64,000 nt of DNA from assembly GCA_003586115.2 (NCBI GenBank), contig QVOM02000112.1, positions 106,542,701-106,606,700 on the forward strand, given 5' to 3'. The translations under genes were made by a program, and so were the position numbers. Origin of the DNA: Salvator merianae (Eukaryota; Chordata; Lepidosauria; Squamata; Teiidae). The notes below the pieces were generated by a model. It had not been told where the DNA came from. It saw only the letters and a list, made by a program, of their open reading frames with translations, and made no database searches. Within the stretch, counting starts at the first letter, position 1. Each line of letters starts with the position of its first letter. Of the stretch, positions 1-10,530 are shown piece after piece.

Positions 1-254
1 TGCACTGCTCCCCCTGCTGATCAGCTCGCAAACTGTTCCATTGCTGACAAATGTGAACACTCATCACCGTACCTGATCCTGGCCATCCTGAACCCTGCTA
101 ATTAGAACGTTATACTGTTGTAAGTGCCAAAATGGCCAAAGATCATGTCAACAGGACCAATCACACATTTCTAACTAGAGGGTAAAGCCTTGAAAACAGT
201 TGATGACTTTTGAGTCCTGGGTTCCAATGATTAATAATAATGGGTCTGTCACTC

Positions 255-619
255 AGGAAGTATGCTGAAGGTTGGCTCTGGGAAGAACAACAGTGAAAGT
301 TTTAATCAACATTCTAAAGTGTCGCAATGTCTAACTGAACACCAAGATCAGAATGGTTTTTGGTGCTGTGTTGTATGGATGCAAAAGTTGGACAACGACA
401 AAGCAAGAACGGAAACATGCAGACTCTTTTGAACTTTGGTGTTGGAGAAGGTTCCTCAGGGTACTATGGATAGCTAGAAGAAATAATCAGTGTACTCTAG
501 GACCAATAAAACCTCAATATTTAATAAAAGCACAAATGATGAGGCTTAAATTGTCATACTTTGGGCACATAATGAAAAGACAAAATGCCCTAGAAAACAT
601 GGTGACACTTGGGAAAGTA
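255..619 (+). pseudogene. BovB-type LINE fragment, C-terminal end of the reverse transcriptase ORF
   Basis: The frame read from 353 contains YGCKSW, then FELWCWRRFLRV, ARRNNQ and LSYFGHIMKR, the conserved string downstream of the RT domain in BovB (RTE clade) LINEs. About 89 residues are LINE-derived; the last 17 residues of the open frame come from the next repeat. Nucleotide similarity to BovB seems to extend upstream to about 255 (the AAGAACAAC region). RT catalytic motifs and endonuclease are absent, so this is a 5'-truncated and 3'-interrupted dead copy. BovB elements are abundant in squamates, which supports the organism guess. The family call is by recognition of protein motifs; the 5' limit is approximate. 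Confidence 0.8.
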
Positions 620-851
620 CATAAGAACACAAGAGGAGCCCTGATGAATCAGGCCACAACCTATCTAGTCTAGCATCCTGGCCCACCAATTGCTTCTGGG
701 CATTCTAAGCAAAGGCAAAACCATCTGTTCCCAATTCCCTGCAAATGGCCTCTAGAGGCATCCTGCCTGTCTCTCCAACCTGGAGGCAGTACTCAGGCAT
801 CCATTCTAGCAGCCATTGATACACCTGACCTCCATGAATCTGTCCAGTCCG
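620..851 (-). mobile_element. CR1/L3-like LINE 3' tail, minus strand
   Basis: Read on the minus strand this has the tail pattern seen repeatedly in the window: CAATGGCT, then the tract around CCTCTAGAGGCC, the conserved ACTAGATGGGCC-like core, and the TTATGTTCTTATG end at 620. It cuts the BovB copy exactly after the GKV residues, so it probably inserted into BovB, or the two were joined by deletion. It contains no coding potential of its own. Confidence 0.75.
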
Positions 852-1150
852 TTCCCTTGTCTTTCCTGTAGGAGGACATTCTTAGTGATAACTCCCAGAC
901 TGTGGGACAGCTTTTCCTCTGAGATGCATCAGGCACCCTCATTGTATGTTTTTAGATGTCTGGTGAAGACACAGTTCTTTACCCTCGCCTTTGACTGAGG
1001 GAACAGCATCCCTTCCCCATGCAGGCACTGCTACTGTTCTAGATAATCTGTTTTTCTTGTGGACAGGTAGCTAGCTGTTTTTATAGTGATTGTATTGTGG
1101 TGAGTCCTGAGACCTTCGAGTATAGGGTGGGATATATATAAATAAAGAAA
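852..1150 (+). mobile_element. L2-type LINE 3' end
   Basis: The sequence has the order typical of reptile L2 3' ends: a CCCAGACTGTGGGACAGCTTTTCC-like block split over 890-915, TCTGGTGAAGACACA, GCCTTTGACTGAGGGAACAGC, then GGGTGGGATATATATAAATAAAG. Closely similar copies lie at 5095 and 47425. It is only a 3' fragment. Confidence 0.75.
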
Positions 1151-1183
1151 TAGTTAACCTCAAGCATAAGACCGAGAGAGAGA

Positions 1184-1661
1184 GGGCCTGTTTGCACTTT
1201 ACAGCCTAGAATGATGTAATAATACAATTCTAGGCTGTACAAGACCTCGCATCATGGCAGTCATTCGCACGGCACGTGACAGAATAGCCCTGAACCAGGG
1301 CACCAGCATTCGCCATGGGTAAGCAGTCCTGATTGTCATGACAGAGGCCACAGCAACATCCAGCCGTTGCCATGGCAAGCAGGATGCGGCGTGTGACTGT
1401 GCAGCTGCACCTGCAGCCACAGCCACATCGTGCCATCTGCTAGCAATGTTCACACCCGGAAGAGGATGCAAATGCTGCTGACATTCAGGGAGCCATCCAG
1501 TTACTCTTGGTCAAGCTGTGGACAGTGTTTTAGCTGCCCACAGCTAGTAGCATCTGGAAGCAGCTGTAGACCCTCCAGGATGCTGTGACTGCAACAGATT
1601 GTGGATACACTTGTCTAGTGAGCATCTCCACATTCACTAAAAGATAAGTGTGAACAGACCC
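1184..1661. mobile_element. Family A non-autonomous DNA transposon (copy A1)
   Basis: It starts GGGCCTGTTTGCACTT and ends with the inverted version, AAGTGTGAACAGACCC. The flanking triplets AGA and AAA match at two of three positions, so the 3-bp target duplication is probably decayed. Just inside the left end is a short palindrome around TAGAATGATGTAATAATACA. The middle carries the family A body: CACC/CAGCATTCGCC, GCCATGGCAA and related CpG decay sites. No transposase frame is present. Confidence 0.75.
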
Positions 1662-3189
1662 AAAGATAATAACATCAGTCTCTTTTGTCCATCACTGAGC
1701 TGATGTGTCAGTGCGGTAGAGGCTGAAAAAGCAGGAACTGGGTATGGCAAAATGGCAGAAAGAGCCAGGAATTAACAGTGAGAATGAAGGTTTTCTGAGC
1801 ATCTGCAAACTTTTATTGTGCAGAAACTGGGCATGAAAATTCCCAGGTGCCTCTACTCAGTCAGTCTGTGCCTTTACTGAGCTTTGGCAGCCAGACACCA
1901 AGCCTGTCTAGATTTTCTTTGCTGACACAATTAGGTGGGCAGACAGGCAATGGATGAACCAAGTGAACAGGGACAGATGGATGGTGACTGGCGTGTCGTA
2001 TGAATTGGATTGTGCTGTTGTTCAAGTGTGTCTAGTCCCTGAGAGCAAGGTGAGCAGAAGCTCATTAACTCAGAACTTGGGTCTGCTCTCCTTTTCTCCT
2101 GCATGCATATTTCCATTCAGGATTCCCTAATCCATGCACAATCCATTATATGTCCACAGAGAGGTCACTTTTCATGTGAGTTTCAGCAGAATCACAACCT
2201 CAACACTATGTCGCCTATTGTTAACATTACTACTCTATCTCTGGTACCATTCATTTTAGTTGTCTTGCCCTTCACCCCATCATTCCCAGTGGGCACCAGC
2301 CACCATTGTAGTTGCTGGTTCTGCTCTCATACTCAGAAACAGCTTCACCTAAATCGGAAGGTGGGGAGCAAATGGGGTCTTTCCCCTTAACCAGTTCCAA
2401 TAGAACTTATATTGTTTATAAAACTTTATAGTTTCTAGTTTATAAAACTTTATTGGATGCACATAGTTCTTGTGCACACTTTATAACTCCATATCAAAAG
2501 GCAGACACGTTCAGCAGGAAAAGAAGGGGACTGGAAATATGAACAAGATCAGAAACTACTCAACAATTGCAACACTTTGTGTATAACTGTTACAAGGCAG
2601 CCACACACAGAACCCAGGGCGGGCGGGTAGATTTTAAATACTGCAGTTGTCACAAAGGAATGTCTGAAAGAAATCACCCAGAAGAGAAAGACTGTATCCA
2701 CACAGGCACCTGAAGATACTCAGCAGGAGCCCCAGAGGTGCAGTGTCTACATGCCTGAGGCACCCACGGGTGCTCATGGACCGGCAAGAGTCCTGAGAGA
2801 CATCCTTCATGCAGGGTGGGATAATGAACTCTGAGGGTACCTACTACCCTTACACCCTATGGACTTAACTTGTCTACTTCCAGGACCATTTCTGCCAAAA
2901 TGAGAAAAACATCTGTCCCCTTTCTTTGAAACCAGGGAACGTGAAAGCTTCAAAGTTTCTCCAGCTTCAAGGAGGGTGAATTCTGAATTCTGAATAGTTA
3001 TTTTTGCAAACCCAAACCAAAAAAACACCTGGTTTGATATGGATTGGATTGAATATGGACCAAATTTGCACATCTTTATTACATTTCAGTCTGATCTGAA
3101 CCTGACCAGGAAACTTGAAGGAAAACTTTGAGCTGGAGTCACGTCCAGCCCAGTACCCTGAAATTTGGGGCAGGGGAGACAAATATGGA
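1662..3189. other. Unassigned non-coding stretch
   Basis: No recognisable gene or element. One local feature is a direct repeat of TTTATAAAACTTTAT near 2420-2455 separated by seven bases. Short open frames on both strands show no domain or codon pattern. Confidence 0.5.
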
Positions 3190-3579
3190 ATAGTGAAGTG
3201 TGTCTGCACTGTGTGGAGGTCCTCAAGGTTGGGTGCAGGTTAGAACTGTCCCTGATCGTGACAAAATTGTGCTCCACTGCTGTACTGGGAGCAGCTGGAC
3301 TGCTCCCGGTATGCAGCATCCGTTTCCGGGTGTGAATGCTGCATGGTACGACAAGGCTTTGGCTGCGCAGTCTTGCTGCATCCCCGGTCACCATGGCAGT
3401 GGCTAGAAGTTTCCCCAGCTGCTGTCGTGGCACTTCCAGTCTTTGCACTGTGGGTGCTGGAAGCCCATTGCAGGGATGTTCCAGCCCTTGCAGTGCGATT
3501 GGCTGTTGCACTGTGGGGGCTGTTCCACTATGGAATGTTCATTTGAAAACATTCCATGGTGAAAAGTGCGGAAGGGCCC
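3190..3579. mobile_element. Family A element, 5'-truncated (copy A2)
   Basis: The right end reads GAAAAGTGCGGAAGGGCCC, matching the family A terminus. Before it is the paired CATTCC...GGAATG stem around 3530-3560 also seen in other A copies. The body includes GGGTGTGAATGCTGCATGG and CACCATGGCAGTGGC, shared with copies at 20.7, 27.8 and 35.6 kb. The first 40 or so bases, including the left inverted repeat, are not recognisable. Confidence 0.75.
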
Positions 3580-4150
3580 TTTTTCTTGTGAACTGCTTCA
3601 AGATTTGATTATGGGAAGTGCCATATCTTAAATGAATGAATGTGTGAAAGAGAAAGGAGAATGATCTGAATCTCTGAACGACGAGGTCTGATGGGATTCT
3701 GCCTGCTCTCCTCTTGTGAGCCAGCAGTCCCTGGTCATACGATTGCTTCTTGACATGGGGGTTGCATATTGCAGACTGTGCCTACATCTCACTCCATGTG
3801 TGTTTGTTTGTATCAGTTTCTCCAAAAATAAGTGCACATTCTGTGTACGCCTACATTCTGAGTGGCAGTTTTCATGCCAGGGCACAGAAGGAGAGAAAAT
3901 CACAAATGCATTTAATGGCTCAAAAACAGGGCTTCATTCATTCAACTCCAGCAAGTTCCTTTAGCTCAAATATACTTTGGTCTAATTAAGGCCCACACTT
4001 TTTCTTAATAAAATACTATTTTCAAGCTCAATTATAGTGTATTGTAACAGATTGACATGGCAAAGCATAATTAGCCTCCTGCTTAAATGGTGGCAACAGG
4101 CTACAGGTTCTATTTCCGTCTTCAGTCACATGGATCAAGAATCCATGGCT
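3580..4150. other. Unassigned non-coding stretch
   Basis: Between the A2 element and the TTTC microsatellite. No gene or repeat family recognised. Confidence 0.4.
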
Positions 4151-4151
4151 G

Positions 4152-4176
4152 GTTTCTTTCTTTCTTTCTTTCTTTT

Positions 4177-4232
<56 letters not shown>

Positions 4233-4236
4233 TTCT
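4152..4236 (+). repeat. (TTTC)n microsatellite
   Basis: Some 20 tandem TTTC units with one interruption. Its translation as a lysine/arginine/glutamate-rich peptide on the minus strand is a simple-repeat artefact. Confidence 0.97.
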
Positions 4237-5094
4237 TCACTCCCATCTTATAAAGGTTGGATTCTTGCCACTTCAGATGTTTACCTTTCTGTGTTGATGG
4301 AGGCTGTAGGGGGTGGGTAGGTTATGGTTTCTTTGCAGATCTCAACACCATTTAATGATCACACAGCAAACTTGCTCTTCTGTCTGCTTATAAATTTAAA
4401 TATATCCCAAATCACAGGCAGCCAACTAACCCTGACACAGTTAATTATGTCAGATTTTAAATAGACTCTTTAGAAGTCCATATACCCTCTAAGGGAAACA
4501 AAAATGGCTTTCATGTATATTTGTTATGTAGGTAATAAAACTTGAAGAGACGATGGGATGGGGTTTGAAAAGGGCTTGTCTTGAACGAAACAAGGCCTGC
4601 TGAATTGGAACATGGTGAAAAACAAACTCATCGAGAATGACGGAGATTAATAGCATCTTCCATATCAACCAAGCAGTCTAGGTCCAGCAATAATAATTGT
4701 TTCAGGAGCAGAAGCTGAACCATAATTAATATTTTAAAAGGCGCTGTGCCAGGGTGGTGGGAGGAAAAACACTGGAGTGTCACTGGTTTAGCATTAGGAG
4801 AGAAAATACTACTCAAAAGGCACGTTTCTAAATGCAGAGTTTTAAACACATACTTTCTTCTTTGTATAAAATTCAGCTTGATTTCATCTACAACATTGAT
4901 GATGGGACAACGTCCCAAAAGGATCCAGGAAAAGTAAAGAAGGTAATATATTATAAAGGTTAAAAATAAATATAGCAATGGTAGGAATTTAGAAGAATAA
5001 ATATCAAGGCAAGTAAAACATGCAGGCGGACTACATAAATGGTTTGGGTCCCAAATATATAAACAAAGGTCTCCTCTCATATAGGCGTGTTTGT
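4237..5094. other. Unassigned non-coding stretch
   Basis: AT-rich, no recognised gene. A 168-codon minus-strand open frame (4628-5134) has hydrophobic low-complexity composition and runs into the adjacent L2 tail, so I regard it as chance. Confidence 0.45.
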
Positions 5095-5452
5095 GTCCTA
5101 AGATCTGCTGGTGAGGCCCTATTGGATGTGCCACCGCTTCAGCAACTAAGGGAATGAAGAGAGGTGGGAGGGCCTTCTCAGTGATAGCCCCCAGACTATG
5201 GAATAGCTTCTCCTTTTAGGTGTGTCAGGTACCCTCACTGTATGTATTTTGCATCTGGTGAAGTTGTACCTCTTTCATCCTGGCCTTTGGCTGAGTGAAC
5301 AGCATCCCCTTCCCATGCAGACACTGTTATTGTTTTAGTCAATTTATTTTACCTGCATTTATAGTGATTTTATTGTGACCCACTATGATACTTTTCTGTA
5401 TAGGATGGGATAGAAATATAAATAAATAAATAAATAAATAAATAAACCAAGA
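5095..5452 (+). mobile_element. L2-type LINE 3' end
   Basis: It shows the shared blocks AGATCTGCTGGTGAGG, GGGCCTTCTCAGTGATAGC, CTGGTGAAGTTGTACC, CTGAGTGAACAGCATCCCC and the terminal GATGGGATAGAAATATAAAT followed by (AAAT)n. It is parallel to the copies at 852 and 47425 and is the best preserved of the three. Confidence 0.8.
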
Positions 5453-5542
5453 ATAAAACATCAAATAAGCAGCCAATAACAGGAAATTTAATACAGTATA
5501 GGCTGCAACAAGACCATAAAATCCTAGGCTGTCAAAGATAGA

Positions 5543-5766
5543 GGGCCTGTTCACACTGACATGCTAGTGAGCATTTGCACACACTAGCACAGTGTGTCTG
5601 CACTCTGCAGCAGCCTCAGCATCTGCAGACACTCCCAAACAATACTAGCTTTGGTGTGAATGCTGTGAGGTCGTGGCTGCGGCTGCATAGTCATGCACTG
5701 CATTCCTGCTTGTTATAGCAACAGCCATACATTTTTGTGGCTGCTGTCATGGCGGTCTGGTTGGCA
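5543..5766. mobile_element. Family A element, 3'-truncated (copy A3)
   Basis: It begins GGGCCTGTTCACACTGAC and has the family A subterminal segment with CTAGTGAGC...GTGTGTCTGCACTCTGCAG, then the GGTGTGAATGCTGTG and GCTGCTGTCATGGCG body. It is cut at about 5766, where L3-tail sequence begins, so the right inverted repeat is lost. Confidence 0.75.
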
Positions 5767-6047
5767 GATGCTGGACTAAATGGGCTGTGGCTTGATCCAG
5801 GAGGACTTCTTTTATGTTCTTACCTAGAATGGATGCCTAGGTACCACCTCCAGGTTGGAGATACAGCCAGGATGCCTCTAAAGGCCATTTGCAGATAGTT
5901 GAGAGCAGGTGAAGGTTTTGCCTTAATCTTCTCCTTGAGAATGCCCAGAAGCAACTGGTGGGCCACTATGTGAGAAAGGATACTGGACTAGATGGGCCGT
6001 GGCCTGATGCAATAGGGCTCCTCTGAGGTTCTTATGTTCTTAGCTGG
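5767..6047 (+). mobile_element. Two adjacent CR1/L3-like LINE tails
   Basis: The first partial tail (5767-5823) has GCTGGACTAAATGGGC and TTATGTTCTTA. A second, longer copy (5827-6047) follows four bases later, starting GAATGGATGCCTAGGTACC and running through GAGAATGCCCAGAAGCAA and GGACTAGATGGGCC to TTATGTTCTTA. The arrangement suggests one tail inserted into or beside the terminal repeat of another. Confidence 0.75.
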
Positions 6048-6767
6048 TACTTACTTTATTGTTATATTTTTGTAATATTACAGTAATTCTGTGAACTACC
6101 TCATGCACTGTTTTGGAACAGTGGTATATAATGCATGATAGAAAGTTCAGCTGCAACTATAATTTTGAGTACACTGGCTTGGTACCTAATGGGATCATGC
6201 TGGAATCCAAGACTTAAATCTTAGGCAACTGAAATCTCTTTCAATATCTGCTTTCAGACTCAAAACACATTACCCTTGTAAATATTATCTTGGGTTTCTG
6301 CATCATCTGGGATGAATCACACATTAAGACCATGTGACGGGAAGACATGGATCTTTATCTTGTCCCATCTGCACATTAGCATTTGAATATACTGTATTGC
6401 TTTATGATATTATTGAAAGTGCAAATGTGCCCAGTTTTAGATTTAGACTAAAAAAAAAAAGCTTAATATACAATAAAAGAGAAAATGCTCCTGTAAGCAA
6501 GTTAAGGAAGAAAGAAAGAAAGAGAAAGAGGGACAGATAAAAAGAGAGATATTGAGAGCGCAAACTAGCATTTTCCAGTCTCCAAAGACGGTTGATATAT
6601 CTTGTACAATTTTATTAGGTTGTATGTACACTGGAAGCAACAGCTGGCACCACTGGGGGATTCCCAACAAAGCAACTGTTATCTTTTTTTCCCCTCAAAA
6701 TTGCAACAGATTAACAACAAGTCTTCCATGCCTTAATTACCAGTATTCCATGCTAATGCAATAGTAT
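6048..6767. other. Unassigned non-coding stretch
   Basis: AT-rich. It includes a purine-rich AAGAAAGAAAGAAAGAGAAAG patch near 6509-6530 and an ACTGTTTTGGAACAGTGGTA segment at 6108 that may be the worn end of an L2. No gene recognised. Confidence 0.4.
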
Positions 6768-7345
6768 CATAAGAGAGAAGACTGCTGGATCAGATAAGTT
6801 GCCATTTAGTTCAGTAACCTCACAGCGGCCAGTACAGGAAGCCTATACGCAGAACACAAGCCCCATAATTCTCCTCTTACTCACAGCCCCCCAGCATCTA
6901 CTATTCGGAGGAACACTGTCTTCAGACCTGGAGATCGTTACCCAGCAATCAAGGCTAGAGTTGTGTCCTTGCATCGTAAGCAAGGCGGCTCAAAAGAGCT
7001 TTAAATATAGTATCGTGACACGTTTTCATCCCATCTTTAAGGCTAGAGGTGGGAGGGCCAGTCTGGCATTTGAACTCACCTGTGAACCACTTGTGCTGCC
7101 GCAGAAGTGCTTTATTCTTTTACTGTCTGTAAATACAGCCTAGATGGGTTCAACCCCTGTTTAAAGTCATCCAAGCTTGCAGATATCACCAAATCTTATG
7201 GTACTGAATTCACTAAATTATGTGCTATGTAAAGAAGAAGAAGAAGAAAAAAAGGAAACAAAAGAAAAGAAAAGAGAAAATACTTTGTGTTCTCCATCCT
7301 GAATCTTCAAGGATTCACCTTCACTGCTTTGCCCTAGTTTTCATA
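6768..7345 (-). mobile_element. CR1/L3-like LINE 3' region, minus strand
   Basis: The plus strand shows the complement of the L3 tail: CTGCTGGATCAGATAAG and, further on, AAGTCATCCAAGCTTGCAG, GAATTCACTAAATTATGTGC and CATCCTGAATCTTCAAGG. These correspond to the segment just upstream of the tail in the copy at 62276-62815. So this is a diverged minus-strand 3' portion including the end of the RT ORF, with an AAG-rich expansion near 7230-7280. Confidence 0.6.
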
Positions 7346-7803
7346 GTTTAGGGCTGAAAGGTATTCCATAGTCATTTTGTTTCTTGACATATTTATGAAT
7401 TGCCTTTCTTTTTAAAAGGAAAGAACATATTGCAATTTATAATCAAGTACATAAAAACACTTTACAAAACAGAAAATGACCCTATTAAAAGTCCCTGAAA
7501 AATCAGATGTCATAAATAGTTAAAATATAACTTTCGCAGATTGTTGTTCTACAACTGGTAGTTTCATCAACACGTTATTTAGCAAAACTGTGCAGCTAAT
7601 TTTTAAAAAAATATGTGAAAACTTTTCTATTTTGCTGTTTCACTTTCTGCTCTCTTTTTTTTATTGAAGTTCAAGGTGCTGGCCATAAATGTGATTTTCT
7701 TCTTTTATATTTTGCAAAAAAAATTGTTCTTGGTTTTAGAACAACCCTCCCAAAACTTTATCTAATTGATTGATTCAATTAAATATTGCTGCTGTGAAAG
7801 TAA
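7346..7803. other. Unassigned AT-rich stretch
   Basis: Contains ATATTTATGAATTGCCTTTC-like sequence near 7389 that may be an old LINE end. Otherwise nothing recognised. Confidence 0.4.
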
Positions 7804-8327
7804 GGGCCTTTCTTCACGGGACCTTAATTCAGATTAAGGGTCCATGTAGTTCACATATAGCCTCCAGATCTGCACATTAATATAGATCTATGAGACCCTA
7901 CCCTCCATTGAGACCCTACCCTCCATTGGTCCAGGTTTGTCTGCACTAGACTGAGTGTGATCTGGATTATACAGCCCTTAATCTGGATCACTCATAGACT
8001 CATTTAATCAGGTCTACCAATGGACCAGTGTAGCCCTGATCCGCAACATGGGAGGTGTGCGGGAGGTATGCCTTCCATGTTCAGGACTACTGGGGGATGC
8101 ATTTAAGTAGCACACTTTTGTTCCTAGTTCTTGGAGGTTTGGGGCTGCAGCTGCAAAGCTCATGTGACCTTCACAGCCACAGTGGGCCTGTTCGCACTTG
8201 CAACTAGTAAGCGTCAGGAATGCTCACTAGACAAGTGTGTTCGCATGCACAGATGGCTGTTGTGACTGGCAGTGGACCACATCCGCTGCTGATCGATACT
8301 ACCTCTGGACAAAGAAATAGCTGTCCA

Positions 8328-8368
8328 AATCCTCACCTGAAGCTCAAAGTGAGCTTCAGGTGAGGATT
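8328..8368. repeat. Perfect 19-bp hairpin within A4
   Basis: The arm AATCCTCACCTGAAGCTCA (8328-8346) is followed by AAG and then its exact reverse complement (8350-8368). It lies near the left end of A4. Confidence 0.95.
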
Positions 8369-8440
8369 CGTCCGCACTTACCTTTCCACAGTGGCAGTCA
8401 TCATCCGGGCGATCAGCCCACCCATCACACAGGCATGCAT

Positions 8441-8868
8441 GATGGGCAATTGGGCCTACCCCTTCACACGGGCCTGAATGGGCCCGCGCAATGCTCCAGT
8501 TGGGCCCACACCGCAGCAATCAGGCCCGGGACGCCGGATGGGGCTGCGCTGCACCCTGTCCGGCATTTTGGTGCCCAATCAGGGCGCTGCAGGCTCGATC
8601 GGAAGGCCCGATCATGCTATGGGGGGACGGGCCCAGTGCGCAGGCGCAAGCCACATAATTGCACGTGCGCACTGCGCAGGCCTCCCGGTCGCCATGGCAA
8701 CAGCCTGACGCTTGCAGGCTGCTGCCGGGGTGACTGCCCTTCGTACCCACAATCAGGCACTGAAACGCCGGACAGGGCGCAGCACGGCCCCATCCGGCGT
8801 CCCAGGCCCAACTGCGGCAGCTTGGGCCTGACTGGGGCCCACGCAGAGGGGTAGGCCCCATTGCCCAC
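8441..8868. repeat. Large GC-rich inverted repeat in the core of A4
   Basis: The left arm (about 8441-8590) contains GGGCAATTGGGCCTACCCC, GGGACGCCGGATGGGGC and CCTGTCCGGCATTTTGG. The right arm (about 8735-8868) contains the complements in reverse order: ACGCCGGACAGGGCGC, GCCCCATCCGGCGTCCC and GGGGTAGGCCCCATTGCCC. The spacer, about 145 bp, holds GTGCGCACTGCGCAGG and GCCATGGCAACAG. Arms are imperfect. Confidence 0.85.
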
Positions 8869-9234
8869 CAAGCACGTACGAGCTGCTGCAGTTGCCACAG
8901 TAGCGACCGGCTGCTTGCCGGCCACTGTCGTGGCAAGCTTCAGGCATGGCTGCTGGCATTTGCACTCGTGAACGCCAGTAGCCAGCCTAAGATAGGTTTT
9001 AAGGCCCCATCGTGCAGACGGTGTCTGCACGATGGGGTCTGTTCCATGCTAGAATGGGCTAATTAGCCCATTCTAGCGTGGGAAGTGCAAACAGGCCCAG
9101 TGTGAACTAATTCGGATCAGCACCATTGGTGCAGATGCTGATCCAGACCCCATCTCACCATGATCCGGATCAGTGGACTGAGCTATTCCAGACCTACTGA
9201 TACAGATTTGAGGCAGATAAATGCAGAAAGAGTC

Positions 9235-10070
9235 TTGTTCTCTAGAAACATGACCTTGGTCTTTTTCTGCTTCCAGAAAAGACATTCTATACTCACCACT
9301 TTGATCTGCTCTTTGCTCTTACTGAGCAATTAAAATTTCTTTTAAAATTTGATTGGAGATGTCCGAGCTCATAAACAGTACTTTTTTCTTCTCTTAATCC
9401 TCTTCAAAGGTGGCAGGACCTGAGCAAGGATTGTCATTCACATATGTCCACACCTAAGCTTTATTCTGTTCCTATGCTGCAGAGGCATAGCATGCATTTT
9501 GCAAATGCTTCTGCTCAATTTTTGTTCGACTCCCATATCTTGTATTTTTCATGAATCCATTCCATCATGTTGTTGCATGCACAAGTTTAGTTACATGCAG
9601 CTGAATGGTAATAGGATATTAGAAGCCCCTCCCATACAAAGGTATCTGTCAAGTAATTCATGAATGTGGAAAAATGTGATGTTGGGAGGGAGGAAGAAGT
9701 AAAGGGGTGGAGTTGTGACCTGATTCTTCCAATTCACAAAGTAATATTCAGCAGTTGCACCACTATGTAAACAATGCAGCCCTTTCTCCTGTCACAACTG
9801 CATTGAAGTGGAAAATTTAGCAGATGCCTGCATGACAAGTCACATCTAGTCATACTCACCAAACTGGAACCCTTTGAGTTGGAGAAATCATCTCTTTATC
9901 TTGCACCCCTCGTCAGACTATAGCTATACTTTCCGTGAGTTCATGTTTCATCATCATATGGTATACACAGGGCTTCCTCCAGACAGATTGATGCATTCTC
10001 TTTTAAAGTGTCTATGAATATTTTTCAAACAGTTCAAATATTTGCCTCCATAAAATGCTGGTGGCTCTCT
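9235..10070. other. Unassigned non-coding stretch
   Basis: No recognised gene or repeat family between B1 and B2. Confidence 0.4.
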
Positions 10071-10530
10071 GGGCCTTTCTGCAGTTAATGGTAACCCAGC
10101 AAAAGTGTGAACTTTCTGATCCAGTCTCTTCCACATTCTGGAGTGAATCCAATAGGCCCTGCCCCCTCCTAGACTGCTCTGTCTGCATTGGATGAAGCAT
10201 ATACCAAACTAGGCAGCCCAAATAGCTGCCTAGTCCAGTATAGTGGTAGACCTTTCAAAAAAGGTGTACCGCAGTCTACTTGTGGGTAAACCAGCCCAGG
10301 GAGGTGTGGGGGAGAGTGCATAACTCCATGGGCCAGTTTAGCAGAGTGACCCGTTTTGACAGCTTACAAAATGATGCTGCTGGAATGGGTCTCCCGGGGT
10401 CTCCCGAGAACATGGAGGCTGGCTCCAAAGATTACATGATCTTTGGGGCCAGCCCAGTGTCTGTCCCAGAACAGCTATCCAAATGCGGACAGCTTGTTCC
10501 AGGACAGTAAACGTAAGTCTGATAGCTAGG
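10071..10530. mobile_element. Family B element, decayed right end (copy B2)
   Basis: The left end is GGGCCTTTCTGCAGTTA at 10071. The body has the family B blocks GCCCTGCCCCCTCCTAG, TCTGTCTGCATTGGATG, GGCAGCCCAAATAGCTGCC and GGTAGACCTTTCAAAAAAGG. The right end is only suggested by ACGTAAGTCTGATAGCTAGG near 10510-10530, where B copies normally show GTAAGTGCAGAAAGGCCC. It matches B4 and B6 closely in its left half. Confidence 0.65.

Larger units (their letters stand above)
8184..9098. mobile_element. Family A element inside B1, 915 bp, GC-rich core (copy A4)
   Basis: It begins GGGCCTGTTCGCACTT and ends AAGTGCAAACAGGCCC; the target triplet AGT is present on both sides. The core (8441-8868) is strongly GC- and CpG-rich and folds on itself as a long inverted repeat. 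A separate perfect 19-bp hairpin lies at 8328-8368. Just inside the right end, TCTAGCA/TAGAATGGGCTAATTAGCCCA forms a further palindrome. Open frames of up to 164 codons across the core are products of GC-rich, stop-poor sequence and show no transposase motif. Confidence 0.85.
7804..9234. mobile_element. Family B DNA transposon (copy B1) interrupted by A4
   Basis: The left end at 7804 is GGGCCTTTCTTCACGG, and the worn right end is ATGCAGAAAGAGTC at 9234. The internal sequence (GCTCATGTGACCTT, TCTGGATCACTC, GATCCGGATCAG) matches copy B8 at 41907-42378 read in the opposite direction. The B1 sequence runs 7804-8183 and resumes at 9099, with family A copy A4 inserted between. There is an internal tandem duplication of GAGACCCTACCCTCCATTG near 7891-7927. 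Flanks TAA and TTG do not match, so the duplication is lost or the end is misplaced. Confidence 0.75.

Noticed and set aside
4028..4246. Lysine/arginine/glutamate-rich peptide
   Set aside because: Translation of the (TTTC)n microsatellite.
8328..8368. Hairpin as a microRNA precursor
   Set aside because: The stem is only 19 bp with a 3-base loop and lies in a transposon; too short for a typical precursor.
8360..9030. Overlapping 130-165 codon frames on both strands
   Set aside because: They arise from a GC-rich, stop-poor inverted repeat; mirrored frames on both strands are expected from the composition.
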